A stretch of 64,000 bases of DNA from Bacteroidales bacterium (GTDB lineage: Bacteria; Bacteroidota; Bacteroidia; Bacteroidales; UBA3824): positions 1 to 64,000 of the forward strand of contig JAEERW010000011.1 of assembly GCA_016286055.1 (NCBI GenBank), given 5' to 3'. Below are positions 1-8,800 of the stretch, piece by piece (the first letter of the stretch is position 1; each line of letters begins with the position of its first letter). Under the pieces are notes generated by a model, which was not told where the DNA came from, did no database searches, and was given only the letters and a program-made list of their open reading frames with translations. The position numbers and the translations under genes are program-made.

Positions 1-2
1 GC

Positions 3-89
3 AATGTGTTTAAGCCCGGCAACTTCAACAACAACAACAACGGCAAAAAGAAAAACAAAAATAAAAACCGCAACAAGCAGCAATTCTAA
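3..89 (+). CDS. C-terminal end of an upstream gene (partial)
   Basis: An open frame enters the window and stops at 87-89, 14 bp before murA. The visible 28 residues are almost all Asn, Lys, Arg and Gln (NVFKPGNFNNNNNGKKKN...QQF), a low-complexity basic tail. In Bacteroidota the gene before murA is often a DUF4290 protein with such an Asn/Lys-rich tail, so that is the likeliest identity, but the folded domain lies outside the window. The short gap suggests cotranscription with murA. Confidence 0.45.
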   Translation, partial: NVFKPGNFNNNNNGKKKNKNKNRNKQQF

Positions 90-103
90 TAACCACTTGA
101 CCT

Positions 104-1411
104 ATGGCATCTTACGAAATCACCGGCGGTAAAAAACTTTCTGGAACAGTGTATCCGCAGGGCGCAAAAAACGAGGCTTTGGAAGTAATTTGCGCTTCGC
201 TGTTGACCTCCGAAACGGTAACTATCAGCAACATTCCCGAAATTTCCGACGTGTTCAACGTCATTGCCCTTTTGGAGGATTTGGGCGTGGAGGTGCAGCA
301 TCCCGAAAAAGGAAAATATATTTTCAACGCCAAAAATCTCAATCTCGAATACCTCAAAAAGGAGTCGTTTATTACCAAAAGCGCACGGTTTCGTGGTTCG
401 GTGCTTATAATTGGTCCGCTGTTGGCACGTTTTGGATATTGCTATATGCCCAAACCAGGAGGCGATAAGATTGGCCGCCGCCACTTGGACACTCATTTTA
501 TTGGATTAAAAAAACTCGGTGCAGAGTTTGATTTCGACACATCTTCATCGTCGTACACCATCAACGGCAAAAACCTCAAAGGCACTTACATCCTTTTGGA
601 AGAGGCTTCGGTAACGGGTACGGCCAACATCATAATGGCGGCTGTGCTTGCCAAAGGCGAAACCACAATTTTCAACGCTGCCTGCGAACCTTACATCTGT
701 CAACTTTGCACAATGCTCAACAATATGGGCGCACAGATTTCGGGTATTGGTAGCAACCTTTTGAAAATCAACGGAGTATCGTCGCTCCACGGATGCCGCC
801 ACACCTGCCTGCCCGATATGATTGAGATAGGCAGTTTTATAGGTCTCGCCGCAATGACGGGTTCGCAAATCATCATCAAAAACGTTCATCGCGAGCACCT
901 TGGCATTATTCCCAACGCATTTAAAAAACTCGGCATCAAACTCGTTTTCAAAGACGACGACATCATTGTGCCAAGTCAAGACCATTACCAAATAGAATCT
1001 TACATCGACGGCAGTATTCTCACCATAGCCGACGCACCTTGGCCCGGACTCACCCCCGACCTTATCAGCGTGCTTCTTGTGGTGGCAACGCAAGCCAAAG
1101 GAAGCGTTTTGATACATCAAAAAATGTTTGAATCGCGCCTCTTTTTTGTTGATAGTCTGATAGATATGGGAGCACAAATAATACTTTGCGACCCTCACCG
1201 CGCCACTGTTATTGGCAACGATCACAAATTCCCCTTGAAACCCATAGTAATGTCCTCGCCCGACATTCGCGCAGGTGTAGCCCTTCTCATCGCCGCCCTC
1301 TCTGCCAACGGCAAAAGCGTAATCCACAACATCGAACAAATCGACCGCGGATATGAAAACTTCGACCAACGCCTCCGCGACCTTGGTGCCGATATTAAGA
1401 GGGTGGAATAA
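104..1411 (+). CDS. murA: UDP-N-acetylglucosamine 1-carboxyvinyltransferase
   Basis: This enzyme transfers enolpyruvate from PEP to UDP-GlcNAc, the first committed step of cytoplasmic peptidoglycan precursor synthesis. The 435-residue length is normal for MurA. The substrate-binding Lys-Asn is at residues 22-23, the flexible active-site loop reads PGGDKIGRR at 118-126, and the rest follows the EPSP-synthase-like double-domain fold. The catalytic loop residue that is Cys115 in E. coli is Asp121 here. Cys-to-Asp MurA enzymes are known to work and to resist covalent inactivation by fosfomycin, so intrinsic fosfomycin insensitivity is expected. It probably shares a transcript with the gene ending at 89 and is followed by a strong hairpin at 1448-1482. 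The ATG at 104 is the natural start, since MASYEITGGKKLSG matches the usual N-terminus. Confidence 0.95.
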   Translation: MASYEITGGKKLSGTVYPQGAKNEALEVICASLLTSETVTISNIPEISDVFNVIALLEDLGVEVQHPEKGKYIFNAKNLNLEYLKKESFITKSARFRGSVLIIGPLLARFGYCYMPKPGGDKIGRRHLDTHFIGLKKLGAEFDFDTSSSSYTINGKNLKGTYILLEEASVTGTANIIMAAVLAKGETTIFNAACEPYICQLCTMLNNMGAQISGIGSNLLKINGVSSLHGCRHTCLPDMIEIGSFIGLAAMTGSQIIIKNVHREHLGIIPNAFKKLGIKLVFKDDDIIVPSQDHYQIESYIDGSILTIADAPWPGLTPDLISVLLVVATQAKGSVLIHQKMFESRLFFVDSLIDMGAQIILCDPHRATVIGNDHKFPLKPIVMSSPDIRAGVALLIAALSANGKSVIHNIEQIDRGYENFDQRLRDLGADIKRVE

Positions 1412-1447
1412 ATGCAATACTGATTATCAATAACTTAATCTCAATTT

Positions 1448-1482
1448 GGGCGAAAAACGTAAAATTTTTGCGTTTTTCGCCC
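1448..1482 (+). terminator. Hairpin terminator after murA
   Basis: A perfect 12-bp stem, GGGCGAAAAACG (1448-1459) with CGTTTTTCGCCC (1471-1482), encloses an A/T-rich loop and lies 36 bp after the murA stop. The T-rich stretch after it (gataataattttt) is a weak U-run. It separates murA from the restriction-modification transcription unit. Confidence 0.7.
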
Positions 1483-1640
1483 GATAATAATTTTTGCAAA
1501 AAAACTTCATCAATTATTTGATATTCCCAAAATCTATCCTTACCTTTACGGAAATAATAATTTAAAGTATAACAATGATAAAAAAGCCTCGGGCAACCGT
1601 GGCGAAATAGATAACTAACATATTGTAAAATAATAATTTA

Positions 1641-1869
1641 GCGTTTGCTATTTATTCGAGACATTCTGAAAGTTTGGCGATTTGAGGAATATGTAAGTCA
1701 AGAGAATAAGTTCAGCGAACGTCCGCGCATACGTGGACGGAACTTATTTGACTTGCAGGTAACGCCAAACACCTCAGAATGCGATAAGTGAAATCCACGC
1801 TTGTCGTATATAGAGGTGTCTGATGTTGCCCGTTGTTATCAATAAGTTGCATACGCTGTAAAGCAACGC
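1641..1869 (+). ncRNA. Structured leader RNA of the restriction-modification operon
   Basis: About 230 nt before the RM start codon can fold into a long nested hairpin. CATTCTGA (1662-1669) pairs with TCAGAATG (1774-1781), GTTTGGCG (1672-1679) with CGCCAAAC (1763-1770), AAGTCAA (1695-1701) with TTGACTT (1748-1754), AATAAGTTC (1705-1713) with GAACTTATT (1740-1748), and CGTCC with GGACG around the apical loop. GCGTTTGCT (1641-1649) can close the domain with AGCAACGC (1862-1869), only 6 nt before the ATG, which could occlude the ribosome site. A competing fold exists: a second AATAAGTT (1841-1848) and GAGGTGT (1813-1819) can pair with 1741-1748 and 1769-1775. I see no U-run. It is either a cis-regulatory leader or a small RNA; the family is not recognised. 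Confidence 0.5.
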
Positions 1870-1875
1870 AAAACA

Positions 1876-3987
1876 ATGGCAAAAAGCATCGAAGAAAAAA
1901 TCGAGGATATTGCAAAACAGCAATTAGATCGGTTCGGTGTGAAGTATCATATCAAAACCGACAATATAAATGAAGAAATTAACCACGCTCTCACTACCGA
2001 AAAAAGCAAATCAGGCGGAGAGGGTGGCAATTATCCCGACATCAAATGTTTAATACAATTACCGCAAAGCCTTAGTTATATTCCTGTTATGATTGAGGTA
2101 AAAGGAACATTCGGCGATTTGATAAAACTGAATGACGACGGACAGATTGCGAACCAAGACGAAAAAGGCAAGCCCATATACAAAAACATAAAAAAGTACG
2201 CTGTAAATGGGGCTGTACATTATTCATACGCCGTTGCCAGAATAACACAGTCTTACAACAATGTCATTGCAATTGGCTTCAATGGTTATAATGTACAATC
2301 ACAAAGCGAGCCTATAACCGAAATGGGCGTTTATTATGTGAGCAAGGCTAATATGTACCGTCCTAAGAAAATTGCTGACTATACAGACTTCTCGTTTCTT
2401 AAAGAAGATAATCTTTCAGCCCTTGAAGAAAAACTAAAAAATATTTTCCTTACTGACGCAGAAAAGGAGTCGCAGACTCGCGAACTTGAAGATCAGATTG
2501 AGAATGTTCTTACCGACCTCAACCAAGATATGCGCGACAAAATGCAAGTTTCTGAGCCAAAAGACCGTTTAAAACTAGTTTGTGCTTTGATAATGGCGGG
2601 TCTTGGTGTTGAAGGCAAAATTCAGCCTCTCGAAATCAGCGATTTGAAAGGACTTGTAACAGATGAAGAACACGACGGTGCAATTATTCTCAGAAAGATT
2701 AAAATTTTCCTCACCGAAAAACACCTTCCAAAAGAAAAACTTGATAATATTAACTCTCTGTATAAAGGTATTTTAAATGATGTTCTATATTATCGCCCTG
2801 TTAATGGTGCTAGTACAATCAAAAATGCTTTTATTCAGATTAAAGAAGATATTATGCCCATTTTTACTATGGGTGAAGAAGTGCATATTGACTTTACGGG
2901 AAAACTGTTGAATGTGCTTACCAGTTGGATTCGTGAACGAGCAAGTGACGACGAGAAAAACGATGTTGTGCTGACGCCTCGTTATGTAACTGAGTTAATG
3001 GCACGTCTTTGCAAGGTCAACAAAGATAGTTATGTTTGGGATTGGGCAACAGGAAGCGCAGGATTTCTTGTTTCGGCAATGAAACTGATGATTGAAGACG
3101 CCAACAAGACAATTAATAATGAGGAAGAACGGAAATTAAAAATAGCCAACATCAAAATCAATCAGTTGCTTGGCGTTGAGATGCGACAGGATATTTACAT
3201 ACTTGCTGTCTTGAATATGATTTTGATGAAAGACGGCTCTTCGCACATTCTCAACAAAAACTCTTTGTCGGAATACTGCGGCAAATATGAGCAAGGCGAA
3301 AACAAGGACAATGATTTTCCCGCCGATGTGTTTTTGCTTAATCCTCCTTACTCAGCCGAAGGCAAAGGGATGGTTTTCGTTGAAAAAGCGTTGAACTATA
3401 TGCACAAAGGTAGAGCCTGTGTGATTATTCAGGAAAATGCAGGTAGCGGACAAGGAACAGTTGAAAATCAAGGTAAAACAAGAACAAACAGAAACGCTCA
3501 GCCATTTTGTAGAAGGATATTGATGAATAATACTCTCTTGGCTTCCATTCGTATGCCGATTGATTTGTTTATTGGCAAATCAAGCGTGCAAACGGCAATT
3601 TATCTTTTTGAAGTTGGTGTACCTCACAACCAAGACAATCTTGTAACATTTGTTGATTTTAGCAATGATGGATATCAACGAATGAACCGCAAAAAATCAA
3701 GTTCAAAAGTTAATCTGAGGGATGCCGACCACGTGAAAGAACGTTATGCGGAACTTGTGGATATTGTTTTGAATCGAAAAACAAAAACTGGTTATTACAC
3801 CATCACAAACGGTCTTCTTGTAAAAGATACGATAACACTCAACGGTAATGATTGGACATACAATCAGCACCGCAAAATTGACAATATACCCACTGAGGCA
3901 GATTTTCGTAAAACGGTCTCCGAATATTTGAGTTGGAAAATTGGTTCTCTTATCAAAGGAGAAGAAGAATCTGTGGATTTTCAGTAA
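1876..3987 (+). CDS. BcgI-like restriction-modification subunit (endonuclease + N6-adenine methyltransferase)
   Basis: This 703-residue protein combines an N-terminal PD-(D/E)XK nuclease (Pro54-Asp55, then Glu74-Val-Lys76 in MIEVKG) with a gamma-class adenine methyltransferase. The SAM motif is DWATGSAGFLV near residue 390 and the catalytic NPPY is at about 489-492. This nuclease-plus-methylase chain, paired with a separate HsdS-like specificity protein, is the architecture of BcgI-type (type IIB/IIG) enzymes, which modify their site and cut beside it. The specificity gene follows directly and overlaps its end by 55 bp. The ATG at 1876 follows the structured leader. The protein looks intact, with nuclease and methylase motifs both present, so an active system is plausible. 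The recognition sequence cannot be read from the DNA. Confidence 0.87.
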   Translation: MAKSIEEKIEDIAKQQLDRFGVKYHIKTDNINEEINHALTTEKSKSGGEGGNYPDIKCLIQLPQSLSYIPVMIEVKGTFGDLIKLNDDGQIANQDEKGKPIYKNIKKYAVNGAVHYSYAVARITQSYNNVIAIGFNGYNVQSQSEPITEMGVYYVSKANMYRPKKIADYTDFSFLKEDNLSALEEKLKNIFLTDAEKESQTRELEDQIENVLTDLNQDMRDKMQVSEPKDRLKLVCALIMAGLGVEGKIQPLEISDLKGLVTDEEHDGAIILRKIKIFLTEKHLPKEKLDNINSLYKGILNDVLYYRPVNGASTIKNAFIQIKEDIMPIFTMGEEVHIDFTGKLLNVLTSWIRERASDDEKNDVVLTPRYVTELMARLCKVNKDSYVWDWATGSAGFLVSAMKLMIEDANKTINNEEERKLKIANIKINQLLGVEMRQDIYILAVLNMILMKDGSSHILNKNSLSEYCGKYEQGENKDNDFPADVFLLNPPYSAEGKGMVFVEKALNYMHKGRACVIIQENAGSGQGTVENQGKTRTNRNAQPFCRRILMNNTLLASIRMPIDLFIGKSSVQTAIYLFEVGVPHNQDNLVTFVDFSNDGYQRMNRKKSSSKVNLRDADHVKERYAELVDIVLNRKTKTGYYTITNGLLVKDTITLNGNDWTYNQHRKIDNIPTEADFRKTVSEYLSWKIGSLIKGEEESVDFQ

Positions 3988-5096
3988 GCCCCCGTTTGCA
4001 AGAACTTGAACGACAATTCAAGGCAGACGGGGGCACATTTGAGGAATACAAAATTGGAGATTTGTTTGAAAGTTCCAACGGTGATTTTGATATTCAAAAA
4101 TCTCACATAAACGGCATAGGGGATTATGTAATCACTGCGGGGTTAACTAACAACGGAATACTTGGTAAAACTGATGTAAAGGCAAAAGTGTTTGAACCTT
4201 ATACATTGACGGTGGATATGTTCGGCTCGTCTTTTTATCGTTGTTTCAAATATAAGATGGTAACACACGCAAGAGTGTTTTCAATGAAACCTAAATTGGA
4301 AATAAATGATGAACAGGGATTGTATTTGTCGTGTTCTCTTAAATATTTGGAAAAATTATTTGGCTACGAGAATATGTGTTCGTGGGAGAAAATAAAGGCA
4401 CTTCCTATTCATCTCCCAATATTAGCCAATGGCGAAATATCATTTTCCTATATGGAGTGCGTTATACGCGAACTTCAAGATGAACGCATTAGCTCATTAA
4501 CTGATTATTTGAAAGAAAGTGGTTTTGGGAATACGGAACTCACACAAGAAGAAAAAGATGCTGTACTCCAATTGAGGAATGGTGAGGTTGAGTGGAAAGA
4601 GTTTCGATACAATGAAATTTTCAACCATATTGAGCAGGGTAGGCGTTTGAAAAAAGACGACCAAATGCCCGGCGATATTCCTTTTGTGATGTCAGGTGTA
4701 ACAAATACAGGTGTAGTGAATTATATTTCTAATCCAGTTGCATCGTTCCCTGCAAATTCAATTACGGTTGACATTTTTGGAAATACATTTTATCGTGATT
4801 TTGCGTATGGTCTTGGTGATGATACAGGCGCATATTATAATGATGAAAAACAGTATACAAAAGAACAGATGCTTTTTATAGCGTCTGCAATGGGAAAATC
4901 GCTTGAAGGAAAGTTCTCTTACGGTAACAAATTGCGTAGTTCGCAGAGTTTTGTCTTTAAAATGTACCTTCCCATCGCTGCCGACGGCGAAATCGATTGG
5001 GCTTTTATGCAAAATCTCATCTCTGCCGAAAGCCGCCTTGCCATTCGTGGCGTAATAAAATGGAAAGATAGTATTGGAAATAAAAGTCAAAACTGA
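3933..5096 (+). CDS. Specificity subunit of the BcgI-like system (HsdS-like)
   Basis: This 387-residue protein has two target-recognition domains of HsdS type with similar openings (EEYKIGDLFESSNGD near 38, WKEFRYNEIFNHIEQGRR near 217). Each continues into a conserved pattern with TVDMFGSSFYR and TVDIFGNTFYR. Each half would recognise half of a bipartite DNA site. The only upstream ATG, at 3933, lies inside the methylase gene, so the first 17 residues are read out of frame over conserved methylase C-terminus. Recognisable homology begins around SPRLQELERQFK (about 3987). Real initiation may use the in-frame TTG at 3996 or termination-reinitiation. Alternatively one extra T in TTTT at 3978-3981 would fuse both subunits into one chain. 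The end is well defined. Confidence 0.82.
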   Translation: MENWFSYQRRRRICGFSVSPRLQELERQFKADGGTFEEYKIGDLFESSNGDFDIQKSHINGIGDYVITAGLTNNGILGKTDVKAKVFEPYTLTVDMFGSSFYRCFKYKMVTHARVFSMKPKLEINDEQGLYLSCSLKYLEKLFGYENMCSWEKIKALPIHLPILANGEISFSYMECVIRELQDERISSLTDYLKESGFGNTELTQEEKDAVLQLRNGEVEWKEFRYNEIFNHIEQGRRLKKDDQMPGDIPFVMSGVTNTGVVNYISNPVASFPANSITVDIFGNTFYRDFAYGLGDDTGAYYNDEKQYTKEQMLFIASAMGKSLEGKFSYGNKLRSSQSFVFKMYLPIAADGEIDWAFMQNLISAESRLAIRGVIKWKDSIGNKSQN

Positions 5097-5140
5097 TGGT
5101 TGAACAAGAAATAAAAAAAGGAAGTAAATGATTTCCAATT

Positions 5141-5178
5141 CTGACAGGTTCTTATTCAACTTGTCAGCCTTCTTTTTT
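5141..5178 (+). terminator. Probable terminator after the RM operon
   Basis: CTGACA (5141-5146) and TGTCAG (5162-5167) form a short stem 45 bp after the specificity-gene stop, followed by a T-rich run (ccttctttttt). Confidence 0.5.
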
Positions 5179-5229
5179 CGTGCTTTTCGTAGTTACCCCC
5201 TCCGCCAATTCCCATTCATCAAATCTCCC

Positions 5230-5258
5230 GTAGAGACGTCATATTATGGCGTCTCTAC
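5230..5258. repeat. Short palindrome GTAGAGACG...CGTCTCTAC
   Basis: A perfect 9-bp inverted repeat separated by 11 bp, in the 326-bp space between the RM operon and addA. It may act as a bidirectional terminator or be a copy of a dispersed palindromic repeat; only one copy was seen in this window. Confidence 0.5.
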
Positions 5259-5310
5259 ACTGATTGGCAATCGTTGATAAATGTCCCTCTGATTATCAAT
5301 CATTTAAATC

Positions 5311-5366
5311 AAATCTGCGTAAAATCGCAAAATTTTTTTTGCCAAATCTGCGTAAAATCGCAAAAT
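5311..5366. repeat. Two 23-bp direct repeats spaced 33 bp apart
   Basis: An identical 23-bp sequence, AAATCTGCGTAAAATCGC followed by AAAAT, occurs at 5311-5333 and 5344-5366. It lies just upstream of the addA promoter. The 33-bp period equals about three helical turns, so a protein-binding pair is possible; a simple duplication is equally possible. Confidence 0.6.
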
Positions 5367-5385
5367 CTATTTCCCAAACTTTTAT

Positions 5386-5393
5386 TATCTTTG
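5386..5393 (+). promoter_or_regulatory. Promoter -7 box for the AddA-type gene
   Basis: TATCTTTG matches the Bacteroidota TAnnTTTG consensus and ends 29 bp before the ATG at 5423. No clear -33 TTG is visible. Confidence 0.65.
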
Positions 5394-5422
5394 TATTTGT
5401 TTAATTCGTTGATAAGTGCATT

Positions 5423-8400
5423 ATGAAGTTAAAAATCTACAAGGCTTCGGCGGGAAGCGGTAAGACTCATATTCTTGCGGGCAACTATCTGTTGTCGGCG
5501 TTTGACAGCGGTTCGCCTGTGCAGTATGGCGATGTCTATAAGGCTTTTAGCGGTGATATGGCGTTTAGCAGAATTCTTGCCGTAACGTTTACCAACAAGG
5601 CTGCCGGCGAGATGAAAACCCGTATTATCAAAGAGTTAGACAAACTTATCACTGGCGAAAAGAGTGATTATATCAAGGATCTCCGCGCAAAATACCCAAA
5701 ATTGACCGAGGAAGCGGTGCGTGCCAAGGCTGCAAAAATCCGTTCTGCCGTGCTCCACAATTATTCGATGTTTAACCTCCGCACCATCGATTCGTTTGTA
5801 AACCGTATTGTGAGGGCGTTTTGCTACGATATAAATGTCAACAGCGGCTTCCGTATCGAAACCGATGAAAATGTGGTGGTTGCCGACCTCTGCGATATGC
5901 TCTACCAACAGTTGGACAACGATTCACAACTGCGCGAACAACTTCTGCAACTTTCGCGGCAGAATGTTGACGAGGGCAAAAATTGGGATTTCCGCAGTCA
6001 GATTACCAACCTTGCCAAGTTGATTTTTACCGAAAATTTTAAAAAACTCGAAGATTTTACCTCGCTTAAAGATGACTATCAGCGCAAGGAGTATTTTGCT
6101 CAGGCTGCCAAAAAAATTACTGATATTTACGATTCGTATGTATCTCTGTGTAAGTCGATTGCCAAGCGTGCCACCGATATTTTCACCAAGATTTTCAACG
6201 ATTACAACTCCACTCCGGACGAACTTTTCAAGGATGTGAAGACGATTTATAATTTCTTGACCGTTAAACTTTTGAGTACCAATTATAAAGACCTTGATAT
6301 CGGTTCTACCAAAACCTTTTCAAAAATTCTCAACAATCCCGACGGTTACCTTGCAAAATCAAAGCCCACTTCCATTCAAAAGGCTCTGGCTCCTGTGCTT
6401 TTTGCTCAGATTAATCCGCTTTTGCAAGAGTATAACGAATTGTATACCAATCAGTTCTCAAATTTTGTAACAGCCGCCGTGGTGCGAAGCGATTTTTATG
6501 CCTTTGCCCTTCTTGGCGACCTTGCCGCGCTGCTTCCTCAGTACCGTCAAGACAATCAGATGATGCTTGTGAGCGATGCTACGGCGTTTCTCAACGAGAT
6601 CGTTAAAGACAACGACGCACCTTTTATATATGAGCGCACCGGCAACAAGTTTGACCATATCTTTATCGACGAGTTTCAAGATACGTCGGAGTTTCAGTGG
6701 CAAAATTTTCGTCCGCTTATCGAAAATACTATCGCTCAGGGATTTGACGATATGATTGTGGGCGACGTAAAACAGTCGATTTACCGTTTTCGTGGCGGCG
6801 ATTGGACTTTGCTAAATTCTGAGGTGGAACGTTCGATTGGCTCGGATAACATACTTTTCAAGACTCTCGACACCAATTGGCGAAGCCGTAAAAACATTGT
6901 GGATTTCAACAACGCCGTGTTTGCCAATTCGGTAACTGTTTTGGAGCAACATTCTGATGATGAAGATCTTAATTTTGAACTTTTGCATCAGATTTATGCC
7001 GATAGTTTTCAAAATCTGCCTCAAAATCAAGACCGCAAGGGTGGAAATGTTAAGGTAAAATTTTTTGAAAAACCAAAGAAGGAAAAATCAAAACCATCTG
7101 ATAATGATACAGATAGCGACGAGGATGATGAAAGTTTCGATGTTACCGTGCTCACCGCAATGGCGCAAGATATCGACGCGCTTTTAAAACAGCGTTACCC
7201 CGCAAAAAAAATCTGTGTTCTTATCCGCAAAAAGGCTGAGGCTGAGAAAGTTGTAAATTTTCTCCTTAGTTATATGAATCAAGCCGAAGATGCCGAAAAA
7301 TATCAGGTGATTTCTGCCGATTCGTTATATATTGCTAATTCAGAGCCTGTTAAGGTGGCTATCAACGCCATCAAGTTGGTAGTTAATCCCGAAGACTCTA
7401 TTGCCAAGGCAAAACTTTTGCAGTCGTATGCCAAACTTTCGGCGCAGGATATTACCGACGATGATATTTTTAAGGCTGTGTCTAACGATGCCAAAGCCGC
7501 TGATATTCTGCCTGATGGGTTCAAAAATTTGGCTACCGACTACGCCTCTCTGCCGTTGTTCGACCTTTGCGAAAAAATCATTTCAGAGTTTGAACTTTAC
7601 AAATACACCGGCGAAACCGAGTATCTGCGCACCTTTGAGGATACCGTTTTGGATTTTTCGAGGGTTCATTCGTCCGACGTGAGCCGTTTTGTAAAATGGT
7701 GGGACGAAAGTGGTTGTAAAGTTTCGATTCAACCATCTGACAATCAGAATGCTGTAACCGTAATGACCGTCCACAAGTCTAAGGGATTGGATTTTGGTGC
7801 GGTGTTTATGCCTTTCTGCAATTGGAAAATGGAAGACGTTGTAAACACTTCGCCTACTTATATTTGGGTTGCTCCGCCTGAGGAGTCTGATTTCGGTTTT
7901 CTCCCGATGCTGCCCGTTAGGTATTCTTCTGCATTGAAACACAGTGTTTTCCGCGATTATTATCACCTCGAAAAACGCAATATGTACGTTGACGCGCTCA
8001 ACATCCTTTATGTGGCTTTTACACGTGCGGTCGACGAACTCTATGTTTATTCTCCCAAACCCTCCGGCGATAAAATCAAGAATGTGGGAGATTTGCTCTA
8101 TTTTTGTATCAATCAGTCAATTGCGTCAGACGAAGGTAAGATAATAGGTTTGAGTTCTTATTTTAACGAGGATACTCTTCAATTAACGTTAAATACTGAC
8201 CATCAGGTGCTTACTCCTGGATTTAAAGAAAATGCTAAAAAATTTGAAATCCGTCAGTTTAAAAATCTTGATTGGAATCAGAAACTTTCCATTAAGTACA
8301 ATGCCGACGACTTTTTTGCCAAGAGCAATCCTTTTATTCAGGAGCGTATCAACTACGGTTCGTTTATGCACGATGTAATGTCGAGAATCGAAACCTCTGC

Positions 8401-8779
8401 CGATTTACCCATTGTGCTTCAACAACTTAAAGACCAAGGTCGCATTACCGAACAGCAAAAAGAAGAACTCCGCCAAAAGATAGAATCCGCCTTTGAAATT
8501 CCCGAAGTAAAGCGTTGGTTTTCACCTGTTTGGAAACATATTATTACCGAAACAGCCTTGTTAACTCTCGACGGCCGCATCCGCATTCCCGACCGTGTGA
8601 TGGTTTCCGACACCGAAACCATCATCATCGACTTTAAATTTGGCGGTCATCATCCTGAATATCACGACCAAATAAAAGAATACGCCGCCTTGCTATCCTC
8701 AATGAAAAACCCCCTCTATCCCAATGTCTCAGCATATTTGTTTTATGTGGAAACGATGGAGGTAGAGAGGGTGGTATAA
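5423..8779 (+). CDS. addA: AddA-type UvrD helicase/PD-(D/E)XK exonuclease
   Basis: This 1118-residue protein is an SF1A helicase with a C-terminal nuclease, the layout of AddA/RecB proteins that process double-strand DNA ends for recombination. Walker A is ASAGSGKT at residues 8-15, the DExx-type Walker B is FIDEFQDTSEFQW near 415, and later helicase motifs are GDVKQSIYRFRGG, TNWRS and VMTVHKSKGLDF. The nuclease motif RVMVSDTETIIIDFKFG...QIKEY lies in the last 60 residues. An acidic Lys/Asp-rich linker (near 555) separates helicase lobes. The usual AddB partner is not in this window. The gene is preceded by a good -7 box. Its last 25 codons are duplicated at 10162-10243, beyond the TIR gene, so the current 3' end may have been swapped during an integration event. 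Confidence 0.88.
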   Translation: MKLKIYKASAGSGKTHILAGNYLLSAFDSGSPVQYGDVYKAFSGDMAFSRILAVTFTNKAAGEMKTRIIKELDKLITGEKSDYIKDLRAKYPKLTEEAVRAKAAKIRSAVLHNYSMFNLRTIDSFVNRIVRAFCYDINVNSGFRIETDENVVVADLCDMLYQQLDNDSQLREQLLQLSRQNVDEGKNWDFRSQITNLAKLIFTENFKKLEDFTSLKDDYQRKEYFAQAAKKITDIYDSYVSLCKSIAKRATDIFTKIFNDYNSTPDELFKDVKTIYNFLTVKLLSTNYKDLDIGSTKTFSKILNNPDGYLAKSKPTSIQKALAPVLFAQINPLLQEYNELYTNQFSNFVTAAVVRSDFYAFALLGDLAALLPQYRQDNQMMLVSDATAFLNEIVKDNDAPFIYERTGNKFDHIFIDEFQDTSEFQWQNFRPLIENTIAQGFDDMIVGDVKQSIYRFRGGDWTLLNSEVERSIGSDNILFKTLDTNWRSRKNIVDFNNAVFANSVTVLEQHSDDEDLNFELLHQIYADSFQNLPQNQDRKGGNVKVKFFEKPKKEKSKPSDNDTDSDEDDESFDVTVLTAMAQDIDALLKQRYPAKKICVLIRKKAEAEKVVNFLLSYMNQAEDAEKYQVISADSLYIANSEPVKVAINAIKLVVNPEDSIAKAKLLQSYAKLSAQDITDDDIFKAVSNDAKAADILPDGFKNLATDYASLPLFDLCEKIISEFELYKYTGETEYLRTFEDTVLDFSRVHSSDVSRFVKWWDESGCKVSIQPSDNQNAVTVMTVHKSKGLDFGAVFMPFCNWKMEDVVNTSPTYIWVAPPEESDFGFLPMLPVRYSSALKHSVFRDYYHLEKRNMYVDALNILYVAFTRAVDELYVYSPKPSGDKIKNVGDLLYFCINQSIASDEGKIIGLSSYFNEDTLQLTLNTDHQVLTPGFKENAKKFEIRQFKNLDWNQKLSIKYNADDFFAKSNPFIQERINYGSFMHDVMSRIETSADLPIVLQQLKDQGRITEQQKEELRQKIESAFEIPEVKRWFSPVWKHIITETALLTLDGRIRIPDRVMVSDTETIIIDFKFGGHHPEYHDQIKEYAALLSSMKNPLYPNVSAYLFYVETMEVERVV

Positions 8780-8783
8780 GATG
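8702..8783 (+). repeat. Direct repeat, left copy (addA 3' end)
   Basis: These 82 bp encode the last 25 residues of the AddA-type protein plus the stop codon. A copy of the same length and about 88 percent identity, gap-free and still in frame with a stop, occurs at 10162-10243. The two copies flank the TIR gene. Confidence 0.85.
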
Positions 8784-8800
8784 GGTTTGTTTATTCCTTA

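Noticed and set aside
545-1417. Long minus-strand open frame opposite murA
   Set aside because: It is the antisense shadow of murA codon structure and lacks protein-like features; similar shadows over GH9, hemN and GH43 were also dropped.
1641-1869. 6S RNA or tmRNA
   Set aside because: The size is roughly right for 6S, but there is no separate promoter and terminator around it and it abuts the RM start codon; no tmRNA tag frame or tRNA-like end is present.
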